Assembly: GCA_018398585.1 (NCBI GenBank)
Contig: JAGTTD010000013.1
Location: forward strand, 7,040,492 to 7,104,491
Source: Simmondsia chinensis
Lineage: Eukaryota; Streptophyta; Magnoliopsida; Caryophyllales; Simmondsiaceae
Direction of reading: 5' to 3'
DNA length: 64,000 nucleotides
Each line of letters opens with the position of its first letter. Within the stretch, counting starts at the first letter, position 1. Positions 22,695-34,214 of this stretch are shown here, one piece after another. The position numbers were made by a program, and so were the translations under genes. The notes beneath the pieces are model-generated. The model searched no databases. It saw nothing but the letters and a program-made list of their open reading frames with translations, and was not told the origin of the DNA.

Positions 22695-23880
22695 AAAACG
22701 ATAAGCAGCACTGTGATGAGCATACCCGATAAAAATAGAATCAACAGTCTAATGTCCAATTTTACTCCGTTTGAAGTCGGGTAATCTAATCTTGGCTAGA
22801 CACCCCGACACTTTCAAGTATTTTAGATTAGGTGCATAACCTATCCACATTTCGTATGGGGTTTAATCTAGTTTTTTATGAGGAACTCTATTGATTACAT
22901 GACAAGCAGAACCCCTCACGTGTTATCAGGTAGTCCAGAACTAATAAGCGTAGCATTCATCATACCTGTTAAAGTTCTATTTTTCCTTTTAACGACACCG
23001 TTAGATTGTGGACATTAAGGAGGACTTCGCTCATGTATTATTTCATTTTTCTCACAAAATTTTCATAGTGAAGTAGGGTCATATTCCCCTCCTCTATCGG
23101 ACCTAACTCTTTTTTTTTTCCTTTCTAGTTGATTTTCTACTTTACCTTTGTATTTTAAAAACATTTCTTTTGCTTCATTTTTAAAGCTTAGGAGATATAC
23201 CATTGAGTACCTAGAACAATCATCTACAAAAGTCATGTATTATCTTTTTCCACCTCTACTCATTTGGCTTTTAAAGTCTCTTGAATCACTGTGAACTAGT
23301 TCAAGAAGATCTGATCACCTCTCAATGGATTGAAAGGGCTTTTTAGTATATTTAGCTTCTACATATACTTCATAATTACTAAAATTAGTATCACTGAAGT
23401 TAGGAATTATGTTCATTTTCTTAAGTCATTTAATTGACTCAACATTTCTGTGTCCTAAGCGAGCATGCCACACTTCAAAAGACTCAACAAGATAAGCAGA
23501 AAAGGTACCAACGTTATTATTCATGCAAACAGCGTCAAGAGCAAATAGGCCATCATTACAGAATCCCTTGCCCACAAATTTCCCATTCCTAATTAGGACT
23601 AATTTATTTGAGTCAAAGGATAATTGCAAACCAGCTTTAATCAACAGACTACCCGAAATCAGATTTCTATGCATCTCAGACACATGCAGCACATTTGTTA
23701 AAGTAATAAGAAACTTTCCAGAAGTGAGTTTTAAAGAGATCTTCCCTTTTCCGAGGATAGGTGCTGCTACAGAATTACCCATGTAGACCGCCTCTCCATC
23801 GGTCATTTTCTGGTATTCCTGGAACATGTTTATGTTTGTGTAGATATGTCTGGAGCCCCGATGTCCAGGATCTATTCAGT
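22695..23880 (-). pseudogene. Copia A protease, pre-integrase and integrase remnants
   Basis: 23426-23827 reads NMFQEYQ-like MFQEYQKMTDGEAVYMGN, ISLKLTSGKFLITLTNVLHV and VWHARLGHRNVES, that is protease C-terminal half and pre-integrase with the HH of the zinc site. The protease active-site region (23845-23880) has a stop in place of Trp, and Asp-Ile-Gly in place of the usual Asp-Thr-Gly. From 22695 to 23420 integrase-like pieces are spread over several frames with many stops; no continuous core can be read. Completely inactive. Confidence 0.75.
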
Positions 23881-25447
23881 CATGTTGTTCACCAAATTTA
23901 CCTCTGAAACAACAGCTACGATATTCTCTGTCTCTACAAGGTGGGCTTTCTGCTTCGGGTCCTTAGGTTGGTTCTTTTTGCTCCTGCAATCGTTGCCCAT
24001 ATGTCCACATTTTCTGTAGTGAAAGCAATCTCCGAGAAACCTGCTGTTTGACTTTTGAATTTTTCCACCAGGTTTGAAGTTTGACTGATGCTTTTTTTCT
24101 TTGTTCTTAAACCTGTCATATGCACTCGGCCTTGCCCCTACAATATTAGCTTTAGAAAAGTCTGAATATGAGTGCCCCATGTCTAAAGGTGGCCACGGCC
24201 CGCCCGGCCAGGCCCGTTTGGGAGCCAGGCCGGGCCCGCTTTTTTTACAGAATTAAAAAAAAATTTAAATAATACAAAGTCGTTTTATACTAAAATTATT
24301 GTAATTCATTGATAAATAATATAAGATACAAATATATTTTTTTCCAAGCACTAATAATGCTAAATATACATGTTCAAAAAAATATGTTAAATATATGTAA
24401 TAAAATAAAATATACAATAAGTAACGATAAATATCTTATCAAAAAAATAATGGTAAATAAATAACGTAACAAATTCAAGTACAAATACAACGCAGTTGAG
24501 GATTGAAGATTTTGTGAGGAAATGGGTTGGGGATGATTAAGTATTTACAGAAAAAAAAATATAAATTTTTTTTTTAATATTATAGCCGTTCAACAACGGC
24601 TATAATAATATAAATTTTTTTTTAATATTAGAGGCTCTAGTAGAGCCGCTCTACCCAAGGGCTGCATTGCAGGCCCAGGGTGGCCCCGGGTGGCCTCGGG
24701 CCCGGACCGGGCCGGGCCGGGCCGGGCTGGGCCTTGAAGCCACCAAAAATAGGCCCGAGGCCCGGCCCGCTACAGTGTAGGCCGGGTCGGGCCGGGCTGG
24801 GCCAAACACGGGCCGGGCTGGTGCGGTTTCCGGGCCGGGCCGGCCACCTCTACCCATGTCCTTAAGCCTATTTTCTTCTTTGATTTTCAAGTGATTAACT
24901 AACTCCTCTAATATCAGGTCCTTCTTTTTATGCATAAGTAGGTTTCTATAATCCTTCCAAGAAGGTGAAAGTTTTTCAATTAAACCATATACTTGAGTTA
25001 CATCACAAATTTTAAGGCCTTCTGATAGAAGAGTAGTTACTATATTTTTATATTCATGGACTTGGTCAATTATTGGTTTATTGTCCACGAATTTGAAATC
25101 TAGCTACTTACTAACCGCATATTTTCTAGTTCCTGCATCGTCACCCCCATATTTTTTTGTAGGGAATCCCAAATCTCTTTTGATGAGTCTAATTTTACAT
25201 AAATGTCAAAGAGCCAATCACTTATGTAATACAACAAATTTCATCTATAGTTTCGGTCGTCTAAGGTGAATTTTTCTTCTTAGGCCTTTTTCTCGTTTTC
25301 ACCCTCAGGTTCCTTTTTTTCATAGAGTACATAATCAATACAAACTTGTTGTAGAAAAAATAAAATTTTTTGAGACCGTCTCTTATAATTCTTCCCGTCA
25401 AAGGGCTCAATCTTAAACATGTCGGGAAGAGGTAATTTAGTTGCCAT
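23881..25447 (-). pseudogene. Copia A gag, interrupted by hAT derivative
   Basis: Starts at the complement of 25445-25447 (MATKLPLPDMFKIEPFDGK). It continues through DNKPIIDQVHEYKNIVT and LSPSWKDYRNLLMHKKKDL to the hAT at 24852, then resumes at 24183 with HSYSDFSKANIVGARPS. The zinc knuckle reads CFHYRKCGHMGNDC: the second Cys of the CCHC pattern is Tyr, so zinc binding is probably lost. There are stops near 25290 and 25205. Gag would form the particle. Confidence 0.82.
24184..24852. mobile_element. Deleted, non-autonomous hAT (same family as 14103-17254)
   Basis: 669 bp. Ends are TAAAGGTGGCCA and GGCCACCTCTA, flanked by a perfect 8-bp duplication CCCATGTC (24176-24183, 24853-24860) that splits gag of copia A. 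The GC-rich arms and the AT-rich interior (for example AATACAAAGTCGTTTT) match the ends of the larger hAT, with the transposase removed. This is a typical internal-deletion derivative. Confidence 0.94.
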
Positions 25448-25486
25448 GTTTAAATATAGCTATGTAAAATAATTCGTCTTTTAGAT

Positions 25487-26563
25487 TGTTGAAATAAAAG
25501 AATAATATACCAGTGAAATATGTAGTTTGCAGCAGTAAATTGCAATAAAATCCAGCAGAAACAGTAAATTACAATAGGATAGTGTAGCGAAATATTTATA
25601 TGAAATTACAATGTGAAATACTAGAAAAATGCAGAAATAATTCAGCAGAGAAATCAATAAATTTGCAATAAAAAAAAGCAGAAAAGCAGTAAAGATGCAA
25701 TGAAAAATTCAGTAAAAGTTTACGAAATTTCAGCGAAATAGTGACAAAATTTAACAGTAAAATTAGCTAAATTGAAGTGAAAATCAGCTGTAAAATTCAG
25801 CAACGAATTTGCAGTGTCAAACCAGCAAAGAATACTTAAACACAACAATCAAATGTTACTGAAAAAAGGATAAGCATATTGAATACCAAAGATACCGTGC
25901 CGTGGAAAATACAACTATCCTAAAAGACGATTTTGCCACTGCATTGGTGCAAATAGTAGCATCAGCGGCTGTTCTCCCGGATTTACACGGTCCGACTGTC
26001 AACGTGCATTTGTTAATGGTTGGGTAGGAAAGCCTTGAACTTTGCCCAAATTATGAAGCGAAGAAGAAGGATGAATAGGAAAAGATGGGAAGAGGAAGAG
26101 GAAGAAGGCGTGGGAGCTGTAAGGTTTTTTTTGACGATTTCTAACAGTGAAGAAAAATGTTGATTTATACTAGTGCTCTCTACACCTCAACAGCTAGAAA
26201 CGGCCACCGAGTTTAATTTCAATTCTCAACAGCTAGAAACAGTTGTTCAATTAAATTAATTGTATAAACTGCTATAGTAAATGCGGCATTTGAAGTATAT
26301 TTTCTACTAAATAAATATACCCTTAGCAAAAAGACAACCCACACCCTCGTCCGAGCATGGCACGGCGGGCGACGAGCGTATAGTTCCCATTCTCTCACCA
26401 ATGACTTAGTTTAAATGTGGAGCTTACGTATATCTATTTAAACTCAATAAAATTTCCCTCTTTTTCCTACGTGGGATATACACTTAGAGCCTTCTATTAT
26501 TTTCCAATATGGGATGTAGTTTTTCCATAACACTTAAGTTTAGCTTGTATCATTTTTCCAAAA
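25487..26563 (-). repeat. 5' LTR of copia A
   Basis: 1077 bp, from TGTTGAAATAAAAG to TTTTTCCAAAA. On the minus strand the sequence just inside the LTR is ATCTAAAAGACGA, the same as in copia B. It does not start with TGG, unlike the initiator-tRNA sites of elements C, D, E and the gypsy element. Confidence 0.9.
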
Positions 26564-28662
26564 CAATCTTGTTAGACACAAGTAGCCCATTACAAACGCA
26601 CTCCTTTACATAATTAAAACTAATCTCTGACCGCATCATTGAAAATTCCATCACCGAATTAACATATATTTTACTCAAGGATTAAATTAGCACCATGTTT
26701 GTACTCGAACTAAATTGATATAATTAAAGTAAATGGACTAATTAATACAATGAACAAAATAAATAGACCTCTAATGTAAATAGCTCTTATTTTAATGAGA
26801 TTGCATTAATTTTGGGTTGGGTACAATGGGTTTTATGGGTTGACCCGTAGAAACCCATAAAACCCATAGGTAAATTTAGCTCTACCCAACAAGAATAAAA
26901 AAAATTATAAACCCAATCCAACCCAACCCAACTCAACCCAAAAAGTGGGTTGAATGGGTCTTGAGTTTACCCATATCCATGAACACCCCTAGTCGCTGAT
27001 GAAAAAAAAAGTTCTAGGAACCAGTAAGCACCAACATACATAATTTATTTATTCTATATTCACGCAACTGAAAATTAAATGAGAAATGCTAAATGAATGT
27101 AATTTTAGTAAGAACTTATATATTTATTGAAATATTAGAATATTATTCGTATGTAAGAACTAATATTATATGAATTAATTTTGATAAATTGATAAATTTC
27201 TTACCATATATATTAAATGCATAGTTAGAGATATTTTTAAAAATCTAGTGCTTGCAAACTCAAAGAGTTGTTGGGCTTAGTGTAATACTGAACAAGGGGT
27301 CTTATGTTTAAAACTCATCTTACCCATATTAGACTTTAGTGGTCTTTATTAGAATATTATTATACTCTTTTACCATCCCAAAGTAAAGTAAAATTGTCAA
27401 ATTTTTAAAAAGTTACGATTCGTTTTTTCCTTTGTTAGTATTTTCCATGATGAACATTTTTTCATAATTAAGTTTGCATCAATATAAGTTGGACCCCCAA
27501 AACTCATCCACATCATTCGAAAAAGCCAATAGGAAGTTAGAATCGAGAATAGGCTACCCAATCTGTAAAATGGATCAACATCAAATCACTTAGATCTTAC
27601 CTCCATATTTTGTAAACGTGTACGTTTACACATGTCATTGTAATCCTTACATAAATTAATACAATTAAAAGTAAAAAAAATTAAATGTTATATATGTATA
27701 AAACTTTTACTTGATTTAGGTATATGATATATATAGGGATGTCACATGCGGAGCATAAAAGAGAAAGAATTATGAACCACACATTTGACTGCTAATATCA
27801 TTCTCTTTCCAGCTGACATCACCCTTCTCCCCCTATCCAGACAAATATATAAGGGCAGACATAACTCCAAGGAGCTGCTTGGGGCTCCTGAATTTCAGGG
27901 ACCCCCAAGTTTTTGGAGTTGTGATTGTTAAAGTACTAATTGGTAATATTACTAAGTTTTATAGTTAAAAGTTTTATAATTTGTTATATTTGAAAGGCTC
28001 CATTTAAAACGTTTGCTTGAGACCCCGAAAATATTATACCCGACCTTGCAAATATATAAAATAAATATTATTAAATTGTATAAATAATTACAATATTTTA
28101 TTTTTATTATTTAATAAGTCTGATTATATAATTATCTTTCAATCTTATTACTGCAAAACCCCCCTAACCCGTAAACCCCCAAAATTTTCCGTTCCTTATA
28201 ATCATAAAAACTAAGCTATTTTATTCAATGTGTCCAAAAAAAAAAAAAAAAAATGACACCCCTTACCAAGCAACCCAAAAAGCACCCTAAACAAACAACA
28301 GAAAATATGGCTTTCCAAAAAATAACAAAACCCATCATAATAAGCCCTTCACCAAACTATTCTTTTACAACAAATACAAAACTGCAAAATAAGCAACTCA
28401 AAAAACACTCTAACATAGCCAACCACAATATGTCCTCTTCTTGAAAAGAAAAGAAAAAAAAAAAAAAAAAACACGAAATAACCTTCACAAATGAAAATGT
28501 AAAAACATAGCCTCCAAATAACTAGTCCCTAAATACACAAATCCCTCTGTTAAACAAAAAAAAAAAAAAAAAAAAAAGAAGAAGAAAAACACAACTTCCC
28601 GACCCCAAACTTACACTCATCTCAATTTCAAAACAAGAAATCGTACTACATAAACTACAATC
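26564..28662. other. AT-rich intergenic spacer
   Basis: No gene seen. It holds poly-A runs at about 28236-28251, 28450-28470 and 28555-28577. The small frame at 28253-28444 is Lys/Asn/Thr-rich low complexity and not credible as a gene. An N-terminal part of the Helitron helicase that resumes at 34215 is not found here. Confidence 0.6.
26815..26993. mobile_element. Possible hAT-like MITE remnant (GGGTTG-rich)
   Basis: An inverted-repeat-rich block of GGGTTGGGT / ACCCAACCC units that ends CCATGAACACCCCTA, a common right end of plant hAT MITEs. No matching left end or duplication was found, so this is tentative. Confidence 0.35.
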
Positions 28663-28814
28663 TGATACGGGGTTTCAAATTACCAAACGCGAGGAACATA
28701 AATAGAATTCAAGACAAGACAGAATTAGAAATTTCAGATTGAGAGAGAAGAAGAAGATAAGAGAGAGAAGAGTATTGATAATTTCATTGATAAAAGCTCT
28801 TAATACAAGCTTAT

Positions 28815-28863
<49 letters not shown>

Positions 28864-29145
28864 TACCCAAAACAAGGAAATTAACCTAATTAATATTCCA
28901 AAATACCAACTCTGAAAGGAAAAACAGAAATTGTAACAAAAACAATCTGCAAACACATGCCAGCAGCATGCTTGCTAACTGCCCTGGGAAAACACGTGCC
29001 GCGCGCGTGCCAGGGAGCCTCCCGCCAAAAACTGCAACTGCCTTAACTAAAATTCAAACCCGAAAACTGGTGCTGAATGAATTTTGAGCTCAATTTGAAA
29101 CCCGATACCAAAATTGAAGTTCTTTTTGCTAAAAGCACTGTATCA
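28663..29145 (-). repeat. 3' LTR of the gypsy element
   Basis: 483 bp, TGATACGGGG to CACTGTATCA. Longer than the other LTR because of a (TA)n microsatellite at about 28818-28860. Confidence 0.93.
28818..28860. repeat. (TA)n microsatellite in the gypsy LTR
   Basis: About 21 TA units. The same site in the other LTR has only about 6 units, showing expansion after insertion or a template difference. Confidence 0.9.
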
Positions 29146-29198
29146 ACATCCTCCCCCTTCAAATCACCCTTGTCCTCAAGGGTGGAATTCAAGGAATT

Positions 29199-30478
29199 TT
29201 AATTGTAAGTCATAAAGAAACTCCCAAGTAGCCTCTTCGTTGGGAAATCCCATCCATTTGACACCTTGGTTGCTGCTTGATTATTTCGGTTTACCATCTT
29301 GCGGTGCAGAATTTTTTCGGGTTTCTTGACTGGGACAGCCTCTATGTCTCCCGGAATGGGGATCACTTCTATAGGATGAGGACCAAAGTACGGTTTGAGC
29401 TGAGACACATGGAATACATCGTGGATGCGAGCAGACGCAGGCAGTGCCAATCTGTATGCCACCTTTCCAACAGCAGATAACACCAGAAATGGACCAAAGT
29501 ACCTTGGGGACAATTTCTGGTTAAGGCGATGCGCCACAGAGATCTGTCGATAAGGTAGTAGCTTCAAATAAGCCCATTCACCAGGGTTGAAGCTTCGGTC
29601 AGTGCGCTTCCTGTCCGCCAATTGCTTCATTCTATTCTGGGCTCTCGATAAGTGATATTTAATAACACTGATCATTTCTTCCCTTTGTTGTAAGCTGCGG
29701 TCGACTGTGTCCACTTGAGTTTCGCTTGGAATGTATGGAATGTGGAGAGGAGGCGGCTGCCCATACACAACTTCATACGGAGTTCTTTGAGTCGCTGAAT
29801 GCCAGGTGGTATTATACCACCATTCAGCTAAGGGAAGCCATTTGGACCACATATGAGGGCGGGAGGTGCACATACACCGCAGGTAGGTCTCCACTCCTCT
29901 ATTTACCACCTCCGTTTGTCCATCGGATTGGGGATGATAGGCTGTGGAAAGGTGGAGTTTGACACCTTGGATAGAGAACAAGGCTTGCCAAAACTCATTT
30001 GAAACACAGCATCCCGATCACTGACAATGGAGTTGGGAAGACCATGGAGTTTATAAATGTGATCCATGTAAGTTTGCGCCACATATAATGCCGTGTAAGG
30101 ATGTGTCAAGGAAAGGAAGTGTGCAGCTTTACTTAATCTGTCCACCACCACTAAGATCACATCCCTTCCAAAAGATCGCGGAAGGCCCTCTACGAAGTCC
30201 ATGGAAATATCTGTCCACACCATTTGTGGAAGTGGCAGAGGTTGGAGAAGACCTGGGGTTGCTATGGTCTCGTATTTACATGTCTGATAGATAGAACATT
30301 TGCGCACATAATCGGCTACTATCTGATACATGCCCTTCCACCAAAACATGGATCTGATTCTTTGCAGTGTGGCATCTCTGCCTAAATGGCCTGCACTGGA
30401 TGATGTATGCAGCCATTGAAGGATTTTTAACTGAAGAGCTTCATTACTTTCAACCACCAGTTTTCCCTTTTGTCGCAA
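29199..30478 (-). pseudogene. Gypsy integrase and chromodomain
   Basis: The frame at 29903-30478 has the zinc-binding part (AGHLGRDATLQRIRS and CSIYQTCK), then the catalytic core with WTDISMDFVEGLP (first Asp) and NSIVSDRDAVF (second Asp). A frameshift near 29960 leads to the frame at 29199-29981. This carries STAYHPQSDGQTEVVNR (catalytic Glu) and the GPFLVL, HDVFHVSQLKPY C-terminal region. It ends in a chromodomain beginning near ILHRKMVNR, which is cut by a second frameshift near 29250. The chromodomain would steer integration to particular chromatin. Confidence 0.9.
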
Positions 30479-30487
30479 CTGTCCTTC

Positions 30488-30820
30488 CTACCAGCTAAAA
30501 TGGGGGTGTTTTTGGGGTTCTATCTCCAGCTGTTGTATAAGCTGCTGTAAAGTTGCATCAGTTTGCCAAGAGAGCTGAATCTCAGCATAAAATGTGCTAT
30601 CAACTGCTGATAACAACAAGCAAGTGATCTGATATCCCGGGATCCTTGAAAGAGCATCAACAGCCACGTTTTCTTTTCCCTTCTTATAATCGATTACATA
30701 ACTAAACCCCATCAATTTTGCCAGCCACAGCCTCTGAAAATGTGTGTGTATCTTTTGATCAAGAAGGTACTTCAAGGACTTCTGATTAGTTTTGATTACA
30801 AACGTGTTATTCATCAAGTA
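30488..30820 (-). pseudogene. Gypsy RNase H C-terminal part
   Basis: NTFVIKTNQKSLKYLL, QRLWLAKLMGFSYVIDYKKG and VAVDALSRI are the final blocks of the gypsy RNase H and the link to integrase. A one-base frameshift at about 30818 separates it from the upstream frame. A stop codon at 30488-30490 separates it from integrase, which otherwise continues in the same frame. Confidence 0.88.
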
Positions 30821-33669
30821 TTGTTGCCATTTTGTACTGCTGCAACCAAGGCCATGAGTTCCTTCTCGTATACTGACAACAGCTGCTGTATGACACTGAG
30901 GGCTTTACTCATATAGGCCAAGGGATGGCCCCCCTGCATCAGCACTGCTCCTATACCCGTATTACATGCATCAGATTCAATAACAAAGGGCAAAGAGAAG
31001 TTTGGTAGGGCCAATACGGGTGCTGACAGAAGAGCATTTTTCAATTTATCAAAAGCTTGCTGAGCTGATTCACTCCATTCCCACCTTTCCTTCCCTGTGA
31101 GTCTTGTAAGTGGTTGAGCTATCATACTAAACCCTTGGATGAACCTTCTGTAGTAGCCTAGGAAGCCTCTTAACTGCTTGAGGTTGGAAGGGTTGGGCCA
31201 CGATCTGATGACCTCTAGTTTCTTTGGATCAGTTGACACTCCCCCATTGCTGATGATGTGTCCCAAGTATTCTATCTGTCGAGAGGCAAAAGAACACTTG
31301 CTCTCCTTTACATACAGCTGGTGCTTCGAAAAAGTCTGAAAAACCACCTCCAAATGCTTCACATGAGCATCCATGTGTGGGCTATAAGCAAGAATGTCAT
31401 CGAAGAAAACCAAAACAAATTTTCTGAGATGAGGGGCAAAAATGGAGTTCATGAGAGCTTGGAATGTCGAGGGAGCATTGGTAAGACCAAACGGCATGAC
31501 TAGGAACTCAAAATGCCCAAAATGTGTCTTAAAGGCTGTTTTCTGCACATCCTCCCCTCTCATCCTGATTTGATGATACCCGGACCTGAGGTCGAGCTTA
31601 GTGAACCATCTAGCACTCCCCAATTCATCCAATAGCTCCTCAACTAGGGGAATTGGCAATTTGTCTTTGATGGTTGCTTGATTTAAGTCCCTGTAGTCCA
31701 CGCACATCCTCCAACTTCCATCTTTCTTCTTGACTAAAACAACAGCTGAGGCCAAGGGGCTGGTGCTATGCTGAATGTACCCCTTTCTCAGCAGCTCGTG
31801 TATCGTCTCCTCCATGGCAGCCTTTTGCAAGGTGGGATAACGATAAGGCCTCTTGCTGATGGGCTGAGTACCCTCTCTCAAGTGAATCTTGTGATCAAAA
31901 GGAGGCCTGCTCGGTGGCAACAGCTGTGGCTCGTCGAATATAGGAGTGTAATGAGCTATCAATTTACTGATGACATCTGGAACTGCTGCTGGGACCAGTT
32001 CTTCTTTCTGTTGATCTATCAGCATTACTGCAGGTCCTCTTCCTTCTGCTTTAGTTACACTAATGTGAAGTAGGGCAATCATGGGTGAATTCCTCATGGC
32101 TCTCGTGATGGCTTTAGCCCCAATTGTCTTACAATCTGTCATTCCATTCCCTCGCAGTGTAACAGGCCTTCCATTTTGCACGTAGGACATGTTAAGCTCT
32201 TTAAAGTTGCATTGGATGTTTCCCAAGGCTGAAAGCCACTCAATGCCCAAGACCATATCACACCCTCCTAATGGGATCAAAAGGAAGTTGGATAGGCATT
32301 CCATTCCCTGCATTTTCCAGGACAATCCCTCACATTTATACTTGCATTCGATCTGGCTTCCATCTGCCACGGCTACATGAACCACCTGAACTGGTTGTAA
32401 GCGACATCCCAATTTCAAAGCTAATCCTTGGTCGATGAAGTTATGTGTGGAGCTCGAGTCCACAAGGATATGTAGAGGCTTCTTCTTGATGGATCCAATG
32501 ATTCGGAGAATTTGATAATTGGTCGTGCCAGCCAAAGCATGAAGGGAGATTTGAGCTGGTGACTCAACATTGGATTCCTCCAACAGATCCTGCAATTCCT
32601 CTCCAACCGGCTCCTCTCCTTCTTCCTCCTCCAATTCTATCACAAACAATTGAGGCCCCTTGTTTTTGCACCTGTGTCCAGCCTCAAATTTCTTGTCACA
32701 AAAATAGCATAGCCCCTTGGCCCTCTTTTCTTGTAGTTCTGCCCGAGACATGGTCCTTTGAGGTCGGTTGGGTGAGTTGGCCCCCTGAATCAGAGGCGCA
32801 GCCCTATAAGGAGTTGGTCTGGGAGCCATGGGAGTCATTTTGGGGATGTTGGGAGTCGGAAGTATTGGAGTCTTCAGTCTTAGCTGCCTCGCCAATGCTT
32901 CAACCCGGGACTCAGCAAACTTGGCCATACCCACTGCACTCTGCAAGGTCAGTGGCTGTCGAGACCTGACTTCTAAGGCCAAATCCTCTCTCAAACCCGT
33001 TCGGAAACAGCTAATCAATTGAGTCTCATTCAATTCCGCCCTCACAGAAATATAATCAAATTTGGCCAAGTAGTCCTTAACGGATCCATCTTGTTTAAGG
33101 CTTATTAGCTCGGACATGGGATCCTCAAAAATTCGACCAAACCTACCCTGTAATTCAGAAGAATACTCATTCCAAGATACCACCCACAAATTACCCCTTG
33201 TCTTAGCAAATTGAAGGTGCCATTGCAATGCTAACCCCCTAAGATGAATTGAGGCCACTCTAATTTTTTCATTTTCAGGTGTATTGTCCAACAAAAACAG
33301 TTGCTCACACATGAATATCCATCCATTGACATCTTCACCATCAAAAGTTGGGAAATCCATCCTACTTAATCTGGCAAAGTAAGGATGATTACCATTACCA
33401 TTACCATTACCATTCGCGGTCATGGGTACAACATCTCTATTATTTCCACGCCCAGCTGAAGAATTGGATCCACCGCCTTGATTCATAGTCCAATCCAGGA
33501 ACAACTGCTTAAATTCTGTAAGATCGTCTCCCAATTGCTTCACAGAGCCCTCCACCCCAGCGACTCTAGTGTTCAGCTCATTGATCTCCTCCTCGGTAGC
33601 TCTGATTCTGTTGGCCATTCCTTCCTCCACTCTGCGCATTTCGACATTGGCTCGAGTACCTTCAGCCAT
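30814..33669 (-). CDS. Gypsy gag-protease-reverse transcriptase frame
   Basis: 951 residues, open from the complement of 33667-33669, 34 bp inside the primer-binding site. Residues 1-70 are a charged coiled-coil-like start. Residues about 95-245 are the gag core (WVVSWNEYSSELQGRFG). A CCHC-like knuckle follows (CYFCDKKFEAGHRC, near 315). The protease start reads LVDSSSTHNFI near 400, where Asp-Ser-Gly is usual. The reverse transcriptase has VDYRDLN, KLDLRSGYHQIRM, MPFGLTNAPSTFQ and the FFDD catalytic box. RNase H starts at ESDACNTGIGAVLMQ. The frame ends early by a frameshift. It is an intact frame of a mobile element and not a host gene. Confidence 0.9.
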   Translation of the reverse strand: MAEGTRANVEMRRVEEGMANRIRATEEEINELNTRVAGVEGSVKQLGDDLTEFKQLFLDWTMNQGGGSNSSAGRGNNRDVVPMTANGNGNGNGNHPYFARLSRMDFPTFDGEDVNGWIFMCEQLFLLDNTPENEKIRVASIHLRGLALQWHLQFAKTRGNLWVVSWNEYSSELQGRFGRIFEDPMSELISLKQDGSVKDYLAKFDYISVRAELNETQLISCFRTGLREDLALEVRSRQPLTLQSAVGMAKFAESRVEALARQLRLKTPILPTPNIPKMTPMAPRPTPYRAAPLIQGANSPNRPQRTMSRAELQEKRAKGLCYFCDKKFEAGHRCKNKGPQLFVIELEEEEGEEPVGEELQDLLEESNVESPAQISLHALAGTTNYQILRIIGSIKKKPLHILVDSSSTHNFIDQGLALKLGCRLQPVQVVHVAVADGSQIECKYKCEGLSWKMQGMECLSNFLLIPLGGCDMVLGIEWLSALGNIQCNFKELNMSYVQNGRPVTLRGNGMTDCKTIGAKAITRAMRNSPMIALLHISVTKAEGRGPAVMLIDQQKEELVPAAVPDVISKLIAHYTPIFDEPQLLPPSRPPFDHKIHLREGTQPISKRPYRYPTLQKAAMEETIHELLRKGYIQHSTSPLASAVVLVKKKDGSWRMCVDYRDLNQATIKDKLPIPLVEELLDELGSARWFTKLDLRSGYHQIRMRGEDVQKTAFKTHFGHFEFLVMPFGLTNAPSTFQALMNSIFAPHLRKFVLVFFDDILAYSPHMDAHVKHLEVVFQTFSKHQLYVKESKCSFASRQIEYLGHIISNGGVSTDPKKLEVIRSWPNPSNLKQLRGFLGYYRRFIQGFSMIAQPLTRLTGKERWEWSESAQQAFDKLKNALLSAPVLALPNFSLPFVIESDACNTGIGAVLMQGGHPLAYMSKALSVIQQLLSVYEKELMALVAAVQNGNNT

Positions 33670-33702
33670 GAGGTTGGTTAATTACCCACAAATCCGCGAA
33701 TC

Positions 33703-33716
33703 AGGCTCTGATACCA
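33703..33716 (-). other. Primer-binding site of the gypsy element (initiator tRNA-Met)
   Basis: Minus strand reads TGGTATCAGAGCCT, one base inside the 5' LTR. Confidence 0.9.
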
Positions 33717-33717
33717 A

Positions 33718-34171
33718 TGATACGGGGTTTCAAATTACCAAACACAAGGAACAGAAATAGAATTCAAGACAAGACAGAATTAGAAATTTCAGATTGAGAG
33801 AGAAGAAGAAGATAAGAGAGAGAAGAGTATTGATAATTTCATTGATAAAAGATCTTAATACAAGCTTAGATCATATATATATATATTCTACCCAAAACAA
33901 GGAAATTAACCTAATTAATATTCCAAAATACCAAACTCTGAAAGGAAAAATAGAAATTGTAACAAAAACAATCTGCAAACACACGCCAGCAGCATGCTTG
34001 CTAACTGCCTGGGGAAAACACGTGCCGCGCGCGTGCCAGGGAGCCTCCCGCCAAAACCTGCAACTGCCTTAACTAAAATTCAAACCTGAAAACTGGTGCT
34101 GAATGAATTTTGAGCTCAATTTGAAACCCGATACCGAAATTGAAGCTCTTTTTGCTAAAAGCACTATATCA
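33718..34171 (-). repeat. 5' LTR of the gypsy element
   Basis: 454 bp, TGATACGGGG to CACTATATCA, with few differences from 28663-29145 apart from a shorter TA run. Confidence 0.93.
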
Positions 34172-34214
34172 CAATCATACTTAAAATTAAAAAAAATTGT
34201 AATTCAATGGAACA

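Larger units (their letters stand above)
19148..26563 (-). mobile_element. Ty1/copia element A
   Basis: Minus-strand copia with LTRs 19148-20226 and 25487-26563 and a CAATC duplication (19143-19147, 26564-26568). One outermost base is mutated at each end (TG to TA on the left, CA to AA on the right), while the inner LTR ends keep TGTTG and CAACA. Coding order on the minus strand is gag, protease, integrase, reverse transcriptase, RNase H, all interrupted. A 669-bp hAT derivative sits in gag. LTRs and the 3' leader match copia B, so A is the coding-type relative. Confidence 0.92.
28663..34171 (-). mobile_element. Ty3/gypsy chromovirus-type element
   Basis: 5509 bp with perfect CAATC duplications (28658-28662, 34172-34176), LTRs 28663-29145 and 33718-34171, an initiator-tRNA primer site (33703-33716) and a polypurine tract (complement of 29146-29158). 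Domain order on the minus strand is gag, zinc knuckle, protease, reverse transcriptase, RNase H, integrase, chromodomain. This order (polymerase before integrase) defines Ty3/gypsy, and the chromodomain places it in the chromoviruses. Only two frameshifts plus one stop break the frame before the chromodomain, so it is fairly young. Confidence 0.95.

Noticed and set aside
28253..28444. Small Lys/Asn-rich protein
   Set aside because: Low-complexity frame between poly-A runs, no motif.
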